Of a DNA stretch of 64,000 nt, positions 32,641-45,410 are shown one piece after another; within the stretch, counting starts at the first letter, position 1, and the number at the start of each line of letters is the position of its first letter. The notes below the pieces were generated by a model that worked only from the letters and a program-made list of their open reading frames with translations, searched no databases and was not told the DNA's origin. The position numbers and the translations under genes are program-made. Source of the DNA: Mycocentrospora acerina (taxonomy: Eukaryota; Ascomycota; Dothideomycetes; Pleosporales); assembly GCA_022701365.1 (NCBI GenBank), contig JAKUHH010000201.1, forward strand, positions 248,001-312,000, written 5' to 3'.

Positions 32641-35600
32641 GGCAAATGAGCTCATAAGGTGGGTGTGTGTCTAGCTGTGTAGTGAGGGAGTGTAGCTTCA
32701 TGCATGTGACTGGCACTATCCACACCACATATGCACCCTGCATGTGCGACTTTTGCAGCGCCTCCTTGATACTGCATGAACTGGCGGCGATGGTGAGTGG
32801 TACTAATCTCGATTAGGCAGGTGCAGGTTTTGCTGATAATGAATAGGTGATGGAGCGGGGGGGTTTGGAAAAGCCAGGTAAAAAAGGCGAAGGTAGAACG
32901 TCTATTCATAAGAAGTTGTGATGAAATTTTGTGTAATTATGGTGAGATAAGGTAGAGGTAGTTGAGACGATCATTTATGTTTTGCATTCATCTTAAGTTT
33001 AAACATGCCCTACCCAAGCTCATTTTGTGTAGTTATTTGTTCGATCATTCAACTAGCCCATCACAGCTTTAACCACCTCTACCTTCTTAGGGTTGGCAAC
33101 GCTCATTGCTGCCAGTTTATGCTGTGCTATTTCATAGATAAAAAGGAGAGAGCGAGACTGATTTTGGCTAAACACATCGAGCTTCACCAACCCCTACACG
33201 GCCACGCTCAGCCTGTATGGAGAGCCGTTGGATGATTAAATAATTGGTCGCTCTAGACCGCGCCCAATACTCCGTTGGTGTGCGGGGCAACGCTTTCAAC
33301 GCCCACTACTGGGGTACCAAAGGGGTGGTATGTGGCACGATCGGCTTCCCACATTACCGACGGGTAGCAGAAACTTTCTCCGCTTCTCATCGCCAGAATT
33401 TAGTGTGGTCGAATGCCCGATGCAAGCTCCTCCGCTAAGAGGCAGCTAATGCATCTGATCGGCGCGATGGCGTCAGAACCGGTATTCACAGCGTATGGAT
33501 GATGAAGAAGGTTATGAGGCAAAAGAGAGAGGGTTTGAAAGTGGATTTGACGGGTGTCCTCGCCAGGGGATGACACGGAATTTGAAATATGGCGGGACTA
33601 GCCATTGAGAAGCGGGCCATATCGGACTGTGCTCCGACAACTGCCGGTTGTTGGGAGACGGTATTATTGGTGTTGCGGTATCAGGGTAGCCAAGAAAACA
33701 TGACTGAGAGCAAAAAGTGATTCTCCAGATGATCAGCGACTTCGCTATTCAACACGCTCACATGTCAGGGATCTTTACAATCGGTAGGATTATCATAGGA
33801 TCTGTTGTATACGATAAACGCGAAAGTTTATCAGCTATCCATACAAGAATCGAACCTTGTATGGCTTTGTGGAGGGGTGTTATTACCGACCGAAAGTTTG
33901 AGCAATGAAATGTTGGCCCATGTAAACAGGTCCGATCATGTGAGATCGATGAAAATGTCCCGAGAAACTTGGACACAACGTTAGAGTTTCGAACCAACTG
34001 TTTTTGGCAACATAATTCTTGACGCAACCGAGTGTCATGGAGAGCTGTAATTACGTACGTAGCGGTATCCAAGACCTGCCTGGCAGTGGCTGTCTGAAAC
34101 AGGTAACAGCCTGACTGTTCTGTATGAAGCTGAGTAAGAGCTGAACACTTGCAGATGTCTCCATTACATTCAGCTCCTTATTTCCGTGTCTCCGCATGCC
34201 TTGAGAAAAGTGTTGGAGTCTTTGCTAACGGAAATACTTCCATCTAAGGATATCGGCCCCAATGTAAGGGCATAGACAAGGACACCCATCAAAGGAGGCA
34301 CACCATTGCCGCTCAATGATTGAAACCCTCGTTGCCATGTCGATTGAACGTCTACATATTTCCGGCGGGCGTGTGGCGCTTCTGATCCAAGACACCGAAC
34401 AAACCTTTCAATGGCGAAAAGGGCTGTTGTTAGAATGTGAAAAGCTTGTGCAACTAGTAATAATCTCATTAATCACTCCCGCACACGCAAGATCATGTCG
34501 CTAATGCGCAGGGTCAGTGTGAAGTCTGGGGCCTACTTCTTTGGGACTCGTTCGTAAAATATTTCGCTGATAAATCGTAAGATGTTCTAGTAGTGGTTTG
34601 AGTAGCCAATAAAAAATTATACGTCATTCTTCTGTGATATTGCTGCGCAAGCGCGCTGCGGTGAGTGGGTGGTAGATTGGCGATCCTCTCTAACCGATGG
34701 GTGCTTGGTGATTCCAAATGGTTCAAAAGGCAAGCGCAGCTTGGCGGCGCACAAGCGTGTTGTGAAACGTGGGCATGAGGCTGCTGAAGAGAAGTAAAGT
34801 GTGGCGGCAGGGCTAGTTAGATTGAGGCGAAGTAGGTAATTGTAGGGACATTCACGTTTTCCAGGGTCGTGGCTGCGGAGACAGCCTGATTGAATCCATC
34901 AAAGGTAGACGACAATGGCCGAGCGATGAGGGGATGGCGGTACCAACTTTGCACTAGATGTTGACAAATAGAATGGAAACAACGCGTGAGAAGACGGTAC
35001 TGCGTAAGAAAAGTGTAATTATTGCGGAGTTAAGAGTGGGCACCTTGCCATGTTGGAGTGGTCGATAGAGAAGGCAGATGTCGACGGCCCAACGATCTGG
35101 CAGATGCGGAACGCACAGACAGTGGGGCGCAGCAGCCCCGCTGATGGAACCAAATGTTCCTCGGTGACGTCGATCGGCCACCAAGGCGAAGCTTTACGAA
35201 GCTCAGGTGAAAAAATCGCAACGGGTGAGTCAACACTGGTACATGACTCTGTGTTTTTGGCCAACAGAGAGTATTCGGGAGAGGGCTGGCTGATGTGACG
35301 TTCTAGGGAGGTATGTGATTGCCTTGTCCTCATTCTGTGCACGGTAGCTGTTGGCAATGCCTGGGATGGAAAACAAAACACGGCGAAGCGCCGTGAAGAA
35401 CAGGAGTGCCGATCTGGCCAACGCTTGCTGCTCTTGACCACATCCGAGCATAGTGGGGGCTGGAATCATGGGGATATTCGAAAGAAACTTCTGAGGAGAT
35501 CGGGGCTAATCTGAGATGGAGCTCGCGTATCTGGGAGACAATGCATCCGATCGGGGACTCCCCTGCTGCCCTGGAGGGGTTTAGGAAGATCCGCTGAAGC

Positions 35601-37042
35601 CTGCAGGTTTCGCAGTGGGCGCTTTTGGGGGTAGACCAAAACGCTCTGTTGAAGCCGCAGCGATGTGGTGTCTGCATCCGAGGCCATGCGTGTCCAGGGG
35701 TCTGTTTCGGTCAAAGACAGCACTGGAACTAGGTAGGGCTTGCTGTGTAGGCAAGAACAAGAGTAGGTAGTCGGTTGCAACAAGGCCCGCGGAGAGGGAA
35801 AATGTGCCGAGATAAACGGTCATCAACCAGGCGTGTCTTTGTTTGATTCGGTGCATGCCTTTTGCTTTTGTTGTGCGTGTCTGCGTCTGGGGTTGTTTCT
35901 CGTGTCAGCCAGGACAGCAGCACAGCACGACTGCCGTGGCCGTGGCATGGGTAAAGCTGCCAGGTTGATGCGCAGAGCTCTGGACAGCCCAGTCATCAGC
36001 CAGTTGGTCAGCCAGCCGACTCGTGCGATGCAGCAGGCGCCGGCTGCCGATTCCGCCATCATGTCCAGGCGCCGCAGGTGGTGCCTGTTTGGAGCGGGTT
36101 CACCAGGTCCGCGCCCAGGTCGCGTTGCTTTGCACACATCTCGTTTATCGGCGGAAAGTGCCACAAGATCCTAGCGCTGTGGCATGTCAAGGCCAAGGAG
36201 CCCGAAGGGAGGCGGCCGTCGTGGTCATGGCCAACACGCGGCCTGCAGAGCAGTTAGCCTTGACAGGCCGACTCGTGCCCCCAGACAGGGGCAGTGGAAG
36301 CTGCAGCGCGCGTCTTCGTTGGCTGTGTGCCCACAACGCCCGCGAACTGCCCTTTATCAGTGCGTGCCCCTCTACTTTGTTTTTGGCTGCAGTACACATT
36401 TCTCGGACTTTCGGCGCTGTCACTCCTTGTCCCTTGCCATTAGACAAGCAGACAGCAACACAACGTGCACTCGCCTCTCTTCTCCTCCCCTCCAAATCTC
36501 CCACACTCTCTCCCGCATCCTGCCACCGAGAATTGCCGCCGACGCAAAATACACGCACAAATCCAGCCCACCTTGCACGTGCGCCCCGGTTTTTTTGGCC
36601 TCCCTACCCGGCCCGCAGCACAGCTCCCTCGATCGCCACCCCCAGGGCCAGCTGTTCCTGTCTGCTTAAGATCCGATCTCAAACTTATCCTGACCCTGCC
36701 CAAAGTCATTCGATCGCCCGTCTGCATCGAAACTAGCTTGCTGTGCCCGCGTTCCAAACACGCCGATTCGCGAGACCCACTAGCCTCATCGTCTGCTCGC
36801 CGGCCCATTAGTAGCGCCTCGTCCGCCTCGAGACAATCGCCGCCCTCCTACTTCTCTAACCACCCCCTCTTCTGCACCCGCCAGTCTTCCCGTCTACTCG
36901 CCTCGCAATTGCCACAGCCGCCTGTCGTAGTTCTTCGATTGGTTTTCTGCCAGGTAAAAGAGGACGTATTATTGTTGAATACTTTCACCTTGCCGCCTGC
37001 GCCCCGCTTTTGTAAATTCGCACCTACTTTCACCTGCTCGCC
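32641..37042. other. Long gene-poor region
   Basis: No protein family is recognised in 4.4 kb. Between 33.0 and 35.0 kb the frames are short on both strands. From about 35.9 kb the sequence becomes more GC- and pyrimidine-rich and probably merges into the promoter and long leader of the gene at 37043. Confidence 0.45.
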
Positions 37043-38409
37043 ATGCCTGCAGAGCGTAGAACCTTTCCGTCGTTCAGACCTGTCAAGACTGAGCGCACTC
37101 ACGAGGAGAACCAGGAACGGTGCGCTCCCTTTGTTTGATCTTTGTTGGTCCCCTGCTGATTCCATGCAGTGCATATATTGCAGCCTCACGACGCAGTGAC
37201 CGCAGTCTAGAGGCCCGCATTGAGTCTGCGCGCAGAGCGTCTGAGATTCACAAGAAGCGCACTGGTCGCGCCCTGCGTGTCACTGAGCAGGATGTCATCA
37301 ATGAAGAGATGTATGAGGAGGAAGATGACGACCTGCCCACTCAGTATCAGCGCTTGAACGCGCATCTGCATACCACATCGGTCATGTTTAACAAAAAGCT
37401 CCACGACTACATTGCCACACAGCACGGTGTAAGGAATATGTTCATGTCGCAGTACCAAAACGCCCCTCTCCAGCCTCAGCAGTACAGTAACCAGTTTGCG
37501 GCCAACTCTCCATCTTACCCCCAAGGCAACAACTGGTTGAACCCCTCCATGCTTCCTCCTCAGCAATTCAACGCTTCCACACCACAGGGCTTCGGACAAC
37601 AGTTTCAACCCCAGCCACCTAGTCCTGTCATTGCTCAACCACAAGGTTTCCGACAGTCACCATATCACATCCCCCAACGGACACCACACCAACGCTCCAC
37701 CTCTATCCAGCTCCCAAATGCATTGCCGGCCTACGATACACCTGCGCCACAGGCTGCCATCAGCGCCCTCACTCCTGGGGTGGACGCAAGGAGATTCTCT
37801 CTTCCACCACACGTCTTTGAACACTCGCAGCCAACACTATCACGAACGACGACCTCCCAATCTATTCACCATCAATCGACATCACCTCAAACAGTAGCGT
37901 CTAGTACATCGCCAATATCTGACAGAGCTACACCGCAGCCCCTGAATGAGAACGACGCACCAGCACCGCTCGCATTCAGCCCGTCTAGCTATGCCGTCCA
38001 CCCGCAAGTATTAGGACCGAACCCACTCTCACTATCGCTGCCTCCTGAGTCGCAGCAGCTTATTGGGTCGGCACTAGACCCCAATGACCCACGCACTGCC
38101 ATGTTCATGGCAGGTAGTGACAATCTTCCCCAGCCCTTTGCCCCCACATATACCTATAACCCAAACAACCCAGCCAAACCTACAAGATCAGCAGACTCTA
38201 GTTCTTCCGGCATCAAGTCGGAGCATATAACCGGACCGTCACCCATCTCTATGCCATTATCAGAGAGTTTTTTCAACAATGACTCGTTTCTAACACCAGG
38301 AAACTGCGACTACAATTCTTTCTTTGATTTCCAAGATTACACACCAAACCCCGAGGAGCAAGCCTCCAATGACCAGTTAGAGGGCAACGACTTTGTCAAC
38401 TGGGACTAA
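37043..38409 (+). CDS. Conserved fungal Gln/Pro-rich protein of unknown function
   Basis: Exons are 37043-37119 and 37170-38409, giving 438 aa. The 50-bp intron (GTGCGC...GCAG, CTGAT branch) joins within an Arg codon. The N-terminal ~110 residues look conserved and ordered: FPSFRPVKTERTHEENQERA, AYIAASRRSDRSLEARIESA, HKKRTGRALRVTEQDVINEE, then an acidic EEEDDDLP and a helical segment ending HDYIATQHGVRNMF. The rest is low-complexity, rich in Gln, Pro, Ser and Asn, with an acidic C terminus ending NDFVNWD. I recall similar N termini in many Pezizomycotina, annotated only as hypothetical. A basic region plus an acidic, Gln/Pro-rich tail fits a nuclear regulator or coactivator, but no DNA-binding fold is visible. 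Confidence 0.8.
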
Positions 38410-40456
38410 GTAGGGTTGTGTGTCTGCTCTTGTTCTGCACCGGCGCGAGCGCCCTGTGTGCTCCTTTCTTACGTCTTTGACACATATTGATGTCGAGTCA
38501 CTATCTTCTTGCATCGGATTTTCAAGATTCAATTGTTTTCTATTTTGTCTGTAGTTATGACGTTACGACTTCTAGTGTGACGCCGACATACACGGCGCAA
38601 GGTTACGAGAACTTATTTTGAGGGGACTTGTTATAGGCACATTGGGTTTACCCCGTTTTCGGTTGGCGTTATAATTGCCTCAACAGCGACAGTCTCTTCT
38701 ATCCCCCAGCTTTGGGTTTAGGTGAATTTGTATAATACATAATCGTAGCGGCTCATCTGGCCTCTATACTCAAGTCTGTGCACCAACCCTGAACCCCAAC
38801 TCATGCAAGTGATGCTACCTTCCTTCTCCGTTGTAGTTGTCACGTCTCACCAGTCATTGTCATATCGGATGAGATTTGCACTCATGTAGACTAGGTTTGT
38901 GCGATATCGAGAGACTAACCGGACGGGTCGTTAAGTATGTGCAACGTGCACTGGATGTGTGCTACATGGTGCATACTTGCCAATCAAGTTCCCTGTCTGT
39001 CCTGCGCGACGCACCACAACCAGAGTCTAGGCGTCGTTGTGTTCAACACATGCTAAATTCGTCACTTCCGTTTACCTGGCATCAATGCAACTCTGCACAA
39101 CATCTTCCCTCATTGCATCGGCACCGGCAACGGCAACGGTATCGGCTCCTTTCTGCACACTGCCGATTAATTGGATTATCAAAGCCCATAGAACTATGCA
39201 TTGCGATCGCCGTCCCACTTCGTAATCGGGCCGGCCGTTGTTATGTCGGTGCGACGTGACAGCCTGAATACCATCTTTGTTCCTGCATTTGTGTGCCTTG
39301 GTGGGCACACCGTGGGCGGTGTTCTGATTCGAAGTTGTAGACTAGCAGTTCACAACGGCTATTTGGCCCATCCGGAGGAGTAATGCGGAAGTGTGGTTCA
39401 GGTCGTGGACACGTACAAGGTCTTCGCAACAAGGCTTGGGTCGCAATTGTCGTTCACGGTGAGAGGATTGCGCTTTGACTGCCGATGGACGATCATTTAG
39501 AAAACTCTCTTCCAATTTCCGTAAGAGAACGTCGGCCGAGCATCAACCTTGTGAGCTTGCTGTCCAAGCACCCGCGGGTTTCGCTAGCATACACAAATCT
39601 CTTGAAGTCGGTCCATAGGAGAATGCCGTTCGGGTTGTTAGTCATAATTGAGGATGATGTATCACTTTCACCAGATGCCTAGACTTGAAGCTTGATTACA
39701 AGCTAAAACACAGAGCCTTCGGCTTGAGCAATCTAATCATTGGATTGCAACTTCATCTTACCAGAATAAGCAAGTCAAGCATCTGCCAATCTCACTAACG
39801 GTACGTGAGACCACCTCACTACCATTCTCATAGTGTTTTCTTAAAATTTTCTTCTTTCCAGACTACATCTGCAGTACAAGTAACGAAAGCGGCGCTGCAG
39901 TGCAACCTCTGTGGCCAAATGTTATCCCTATTCCCGCAACGATGTCCACAATCTGACCGCAAAGCAATATCTTCCGTGTTACATCCATCTATGAACAAAA
40001 TTGTAAAGAATAATTCGCAGATAGCTCTGTGGCAGTCTTCAACTCTACGCTTAAATTCAGAGTTACATTAACCATCAGCCGTACCATCTGAAGGGAGTGT
40101 CATCATGGAGAAGCTGCGCTGCGGTAGCTTTTAGAAGTCCTTGAAGGAGTGACAAGGAACGCAGATTCCAGAGAGCTGGGTAGACGGCTACCTGCGATGT
40201 AAATCAAGATGCCGTCCCGCGTCTCTGTGTATGATCTTGGTGGACCATTATCTATTGTTGCAGTGTAGCTTCCAGGCTTATCCAAATGATAGAGTTGTAA
40301 TGAACGTGAGAAGAGATATATAAACAGCTTTCTTCCCTATTCCATACTCCAAGCTTCCCTGTAGAAGCCTTGTCCGTCTTGACACCATCCTTCGTTTCAA
40401 TTCACATTCGTTATTATCCCCTCTGAATAATTTTGGCTATTTACCTTCTGTCCACC
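38410..40456. other. Intergenic, no gene recognised
   Basis: Two kilobases with only short frames of no recognisable family. The last 140 bases form the TATA-containing promoter of the mucin-like protein gene. Confidence 0.45.
40317..40324 (+). promoter_or_regulatory. TATA box of mucin-like protein gene
   Basis: TATATAAA lies 133 bases upstream of the ATG and is followed by a CT-rich stretch, a typical fungal core promoter arrangement. Confidence 0.65.
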
Positions 40457-42193
40457 ATGCAGCTTGTTAGCCTCGTCACGCTAGCCGCGGTATTCACGCT
40501 GGTGACCGCTGGGCGCATGCCAGGTAAGTCGCAATCCAGTTACTCTAGTATGACCTTTATACCTCAAAAGCATGCCAATGACTTGTTTCTGGCCTTTATG
40601 AAACTTATGCATACGTTTAACTAACAAGAGCATTCAGTACGCCTCCCGAAACACGTCAGACCTCGCCAGTATTCGCCGCCTCCTCAGTACTCTCCTCCGT
40701 ACCCCAGCTCCAGCAAGACTAGTGTTCGAGGTGAAACTTCTTCTACCCACTCACACAGTACTGGGGTACCGTTGTCAACTGGTGTTTCACTTTCAACCGG
40801 AGTTTCTCTCTCCACTGGCCCAGCAACCGCCACTTCTCCGACCTCTGCCTTTGCCTCCAACTCGACAACCAAAATCCCTAGCACTGTCGTTGAGACTAGC
40901 TACGTCTACATAACGCTTACCGAGGAGCCAAGTGCTGCCACTAGCATTGATTTTATAACAAGTATTACGTTAGTCACTACCAGTTGCAGTCTTAATATCT
41001 CTGGCGTCATCAGATGCACTAACACTCCTTTGCCCAGTGTGACCTCGTCGTCTACAAGAAACACCAATACGGATGGCACCTTGACTAGCTTCCCAGTTGA
41101 TGGTCCGTCGACTTCTATCCGCTCGACCACTAGGATTATCCACACAACTGTCATCTCTTCTGGCGTGCCTCCGTCACGTTCAGTGGATTCTAGTGCCCCG
41201 TTTTACAACAGCACACGGTCATCTCGTTCTACTTGGGGGACAGGCACAGCTCCTAGCTTCTCACGTCCAGTCTCCACTGCAACAAATGCCTTGAACTCAA
41301 CAGCTTCAAGTGCGTATTACAGCGGCCCAACGCCATCCTTTACGAACTCCACCATTTTTCGGACACTCACTACGACAAAACTCTCTACCATCGTCTTGAT
41401 TCCAAGTTCGACAGCCACTGGCAATCTTTCGTTTACCTTGATCAACCCAACAGCTACGTCAAGCAGCATTGAAACAGCTTCAGAAACACTCAAGACAACC
41501 AAGTACTACGAAATCCCCCCGCCCAAGTCTTTTTCCACAGGAATAGGAGGTTCTTCCAGCACCAACAAATGGCACAGTTCTTGGAACTGGCCGCCAAACC
41601 CAAGCACCCCAAGCAATATTCCAACTTCAACCGGAGCATCACCAACATCCTCCAAAACTAACCCCTCTTCCACCGCTGAACCACTCCAATCATCTACTCC
41701 GCGCACTTCAAAATCCAGCACCCGACCCTCCGACTGGCCCGGCACATCCAACGAGCCATCCTGGATCTTCCCCTCTACCACCGCCCGACCACCCCCCTCC
41801 CGCAGCTCAACCATCACAGGCACTGACGGTATCCCAACCTCGTTCCCCATCAACATCCCTTCTTCTTTTTCTCCTTCCTCCTCCTCAACCAGAATCCTCA
41901 CTTCCGCCTCCCCATCAAGCTACTCCAGCAATATACCAACCGCATCCAACACCGACGCCACAGCAACTAGCTTCGACCCTCCCGCGCCGACCCTCACCCG
42001 CCCTTCCGGTGCAAGTACGAGCACCGTGTCGCTGAGCCTATCAAGATCGACCTTTGAGACTAGTGTAAGCTCTACGAGTAGTGTGGAGGGTGGGCCGGGT
42101 AAGAGCCAGAGCCAGAGCCAGGGGTACGGGTATTACCCTCTCCCGACGGAGGATGTGCGGAGTGCAAAGGCAAAGAGAGATTTGGTAGGTTGA
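40457..42193 (+). CDS. Secreted Ser/Thr-rich mucin-like cell-surface protein
   Basis: Exons are 40457-40523 and 40638-42193, giving 540 aa. The 114-bp intron has GTAAGT, TTAACTAACA and a TTCAG acceptor. The signal peptide is about 18 residues (MQLVSLVTLAAVFTLVTA, then GRMP). After splicing come a Tyr/Pro segment (QYSPPPQYSPPYPSS), three LSTGVS-like units, and about 450 residues dominated by Ser, Thr and Pro, as in heavily O-mannosylated wall proteins. One small non-mucin segment (YVYITLTEEPS...TSCSLNISGVIRC) has two cysteines. A motif TDGxxTSFP occurs twice. No hydrophobic GPI-attachment tail is present in this model. An alternative last intron at 42187-42235 (GTAGGT...TGTAG, CTGAC branch) would change the end to DLMGMWFM, also without a GPI signal. 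Confidence 0.8.
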
Positions 42194-42911
42194 TTGTGTT
42201 GTGGAAGGTGCTGGGGTGCTGACTGGTATGTGTAGATGGGTATGTGGTTTATGTGAGGTGTCTGGTGGAATAGCTTGTTGTGTGTATGTGTTTGGATGGG
42301 AGAGCGGATGTGGTGGCGAATTGGATGGTGGTAGTATCAATGTGGATGGATCTAGTTGTTTGTTCTTCTCTACTCTCTTTTACGATGGACGCTATTGAGG
42401 TCTTTTGTTAGTGCTCTGTCGTCTTCTATCACCATCGTGATCATTTTCTTATTCTTATTCTTCTTCTTCTTCTTCTTCTTCTTCTTCTTCTTCTTCTTCT
42501 TCCTCTTGTCTGGCGCTGCGAAGTGGGCAACCATGGATATGCTCGGCCGTTGCAATGAGACACTTACTTTTCCTAATCAATCTTCCCAACCCCACAGTTC
42601 TCAAACTCAACAACTCGTATCGTGTGGCACACATACGATTAGTATAGCTCCATTTCGAGATTCCACATACCTTTCGTATCACGTTTAAAAAGAGAAGTCG
42701 TGCATGTACATATGATATTTCAAATGCTAGCCTACAGCCACGGGTATCCCAACAGGTTTAAAAAGCGTCAACAAAAGCAGAAATTAAGACATACGATTCG
42801 CTAAGAAAATCCCACTCTTCATCGACGATGCGCGAGGAACTAGAGAGAGAGGTGGCGATGGAGGTTGGTCGACATGAAGATGCTGTCGTTTCGGGCTCGC
42901 AGTGCCACTGT
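42194..42911. other. Intergenic with a CTT microsatellite
   Basis: Convergent 3' flanks of the mucin-like and caspase-like genes, with a long (TTC)n tract. No gene is recognised. Confidence 0.55.
42458..42502. repeat. (TTC)15 microsatellite
   Basis: About 15 uninterrupted TTC units in the spacer of convergent genes; the longest triplet run in the window. Confidence 0.95.
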
Positions 42912-44324
42912 CTAAATCTTCACGTGTACGTTCCGCGACGGAAGAAAGTTGGGGGCGCTCGTATCCATACCCACAGAGAGTGCGACTTTCTGTATCCCAT
43001 ACTTCTCACGTCTCTTAAGTACAACCTTTTTCCATTGTGTGATGACAAACATGACTAGGGCGACGCGCTCGAAATGCGTAATCGACGCGAGCTTGATGCC
43101 GAGCCAGTCAATTCTCCCCAGGCGAACGAGACCCTTTTCGTTGTCGCTCTTACTTTTGAACGCTTCAGACAGGTTCTTAGCCAAAGACTCGATTTGCTCG
43201 CGGCTTAGAGACTCGTCTTTCAGTGCGAAGCGCAGCGTTAGAAATCCTTTGGGGGCGTGCAAGAGGCTTGCTTTTTGAAGGCTGTGTTCTTTCTGTGATT
43301 TGAGCGGCGCAAGAAGGATGTGTTGCTCGTTTGATAAACGGAACCAGAGCATTGATGGTGTGTCATGGCGACGCTCGTCATGGAGAATGCGTTGGTTGAG
43401 ACGGAAGGTTGAGAATGGCCGGTCAATATACTCGGCAGCTAGAAACTTCAGCGCGTCGATGAGTGCGCGAGTAAACGAGTACTCGCCGGGTGATGCAGTT
43501 GTCTGATTGAACCCGCAGGCGCTCAGGAGCTCGAATTTTCTCGTGTCTTGGTTTCCGGATTTTGTGAGATTGCTTGAGTAGCACGTGTCTAAAATGGTTA
43601 AGACGTCGCTTTCAACTATATCATCGCGCAAATTCTCTTCTGCTTTGTTCCAATTGGCGTGTGCATCTTTGCTGAACCCTTTACCCATGAAAGGGTTAAT
43701 GCTAGCTGTAAGCTCTAGAAACTTGCCATCCTCATGAAATCGGCCATGACCCGTGTAGTATACAATCAACAACGAGTTGCTCGAATCATGGTTTTCGATG
43801 AATTCGCTGATGTGTCGGTTTAACTGATGCTGTGGCTTACTCTTAACGTTCAACTCAACCGTTTTTGTGTGGTAATGGAAGAGGTTGCTGAATACATGAC
43901 TGAGTTCTTCAGCCTAGTCTTGAGTCAGCAAGCGTTCTTGGTCTCTTAGTGTACTACGTCTTCCTCATCGACGTACCTCTTCCCTTGTCTTCAGCTCATC
44001 TAGCTCGTCAGACCATTTGATAAGTAAGACACAGACCTTAGAATAGCCGTCCGGTAGGTTCATATTCTTCGTAATGGCCTCGTCCCACCACATCTGCATT
44101 TCTGCAGCGCGCTGCTTGTAAATCACATCCTTGGTACTTGGGCTGTTCTGCTCGACGAGTCTCTCACCCTGCGAGTACTGAGCGTTAGATTCCGAGATAT
44201 CTTCTATCGACTGGACCTGAATATCTGCATGGATAGGTTTGTTTCGCAGATTGTTAGCGTTGAGCGGGGTGATAGCCGTCTCCATTGCGTGCCCTATCGA
44301 TGTGCCTTCCCAGTTTAAAGCCAT
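42912..44324 (-). CDS. Caspase-like C14-family protein
   Basis: It is a putative cysteine peptidase of the caspase/metacaspase fold. Exons on the minus strand are 43977-44324 and 42912-43913, giving 449 aa. The 63-bp intron (GTACGT, GCTGAC branch, CTAG acceptor) joins KTREE to AEELSHVF in phase 0. The domain starts near residue 95 (SKVCVLLIKWSDELDELKT). His172 sits in VYYTGHG and Cys227 in ILDTCYSS, the expected dyad 55 residues apart. The segment after Cys227 (FELLSACGFNQTTASPGEYS, FTRALIDAL) fits the small-subunit side. The N-terminal ~85 residues are acidic and unlike known death folds. The C-terminal ~150 residues have no recognised domain and include a hydrophobic stretch near VALVMFVITQW. 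The gene diverges from a DUF6594 membrane-protein gene. Arg/Lys versus Asp specificity cannot be told. Confidence 0.85.
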
Positions 44325-45410
44325 TGCTTATGGCGACAGTAGGACTTTAAGGCTAACGATGTTTACATTAGCCGCCCATACTGAGAACCTGAGTTTGCTC
44401 AGTCTTTTAGCCCCGTCTGGGTGGGACATGTTTGGTGGGATGTACGCGCTTGCCCGGCGTGATTTTAGGGCGGTCGCCTGATGACCCGCCCACCAGGGAC
44501 AGAAAAGCTGCCTCTCGTCGACGCGATCCCGCCGTATTTTACTGTAGCTCTCTTTTGAAGTACACGCCCTGATTTACTAATGACAGGTTGAATCATGAAT
44601 TCAACGAGCATGCGTCAAACATCCCGCGAAGACACGTTCGGCCATCCGGAGAAAGATTGGATAACATTAACAAGCCACAATTGTCTCTTGCTTTAATCGC
44701 GTAACACATTGTGAAGTCGAGAACAAAACCAAGTCTAGGGTGGCCAGCACTTGATAACAATGGCAATGCCAGTGAACGTTAAGGCACGCGGCTGTGCAAA
44801 TACACAACATGGGTTCACTATTCTTCAGTCACAATTCTGCCTCGGGCTGAGAGTGGCTTGGATCATGCATTTTTTGGGGGGTTTCTATTCTGCACAATTC
44901 AACCAAAATTTGCCCCAAATTAGCTAGCCATGACACGTGTTAGACGTATAAGCAGCCATTATAATGTCGCTACCTAAGAGTTTTTTTAGGTATGTAGTGG
45001 TTGTGCTAAAGGGGATGATGTAGAATAGGTTGCTATTCTAACGGATAAACTGCACAAGAATGGTGCGTGGATGCGTGAGAGCAATTTCAAACTAAAGAGG
45101 CGCGCGGCTCGGAGGTCCACTCCATGTGGCTGTGTTCACCAGATGAGCTATAACGCGGTGTCCACAGCCAATGGCCAGGTGCTTCCATGCATGCTGGGGC
45201 CGAGCGATCCTTGGATCACTCCGATTTCCTCGCCTACATAGAGTCTCCATATCCACCACAGCGCAGTTAGAATTTAGCCACATTTGATTTTCTGATCTCA
45301 GCGTTGTTTTCTGTTTTGTTTTATCGCTGTGCAAGGATCACCATCTTACCCCAACCTTTGGCGGCTCTTGCGCTGTTCGGGGCACGCTTGCCTATCCTGC
45401 TGCCTTGCAA
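44325..45410. other. Divergent intergenic region, caspase-like / DUF6594
   Basis: This stretch of 1,086 bases between the two start codons has no recognised gene. It is AT-rich in its middle part (about 44,880-45,050). No clear TATA box was assigned to either gene. Confidence 0.5.

Noticed and set aside
35019..35441. 140-codon minus-strand open frame
   Set aside because: No domain, and overlapping frames of similar size exist in other phases, as expected by chance in this GC range.
36023..37199. Plus-strand open frames of 237 and 244 codons before the gene at 37043
   Set aside because: Low-complexity Ser/Pro/Arg translations of a pyrimidine-rich leader; they do not connect to the conserved N terminus MPAERRTFPSFRPVK.
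38876..39259. 127-codon plus-strand open frame
   Set aside because: Composition is unremarkable, with no domain and no plausible start context.
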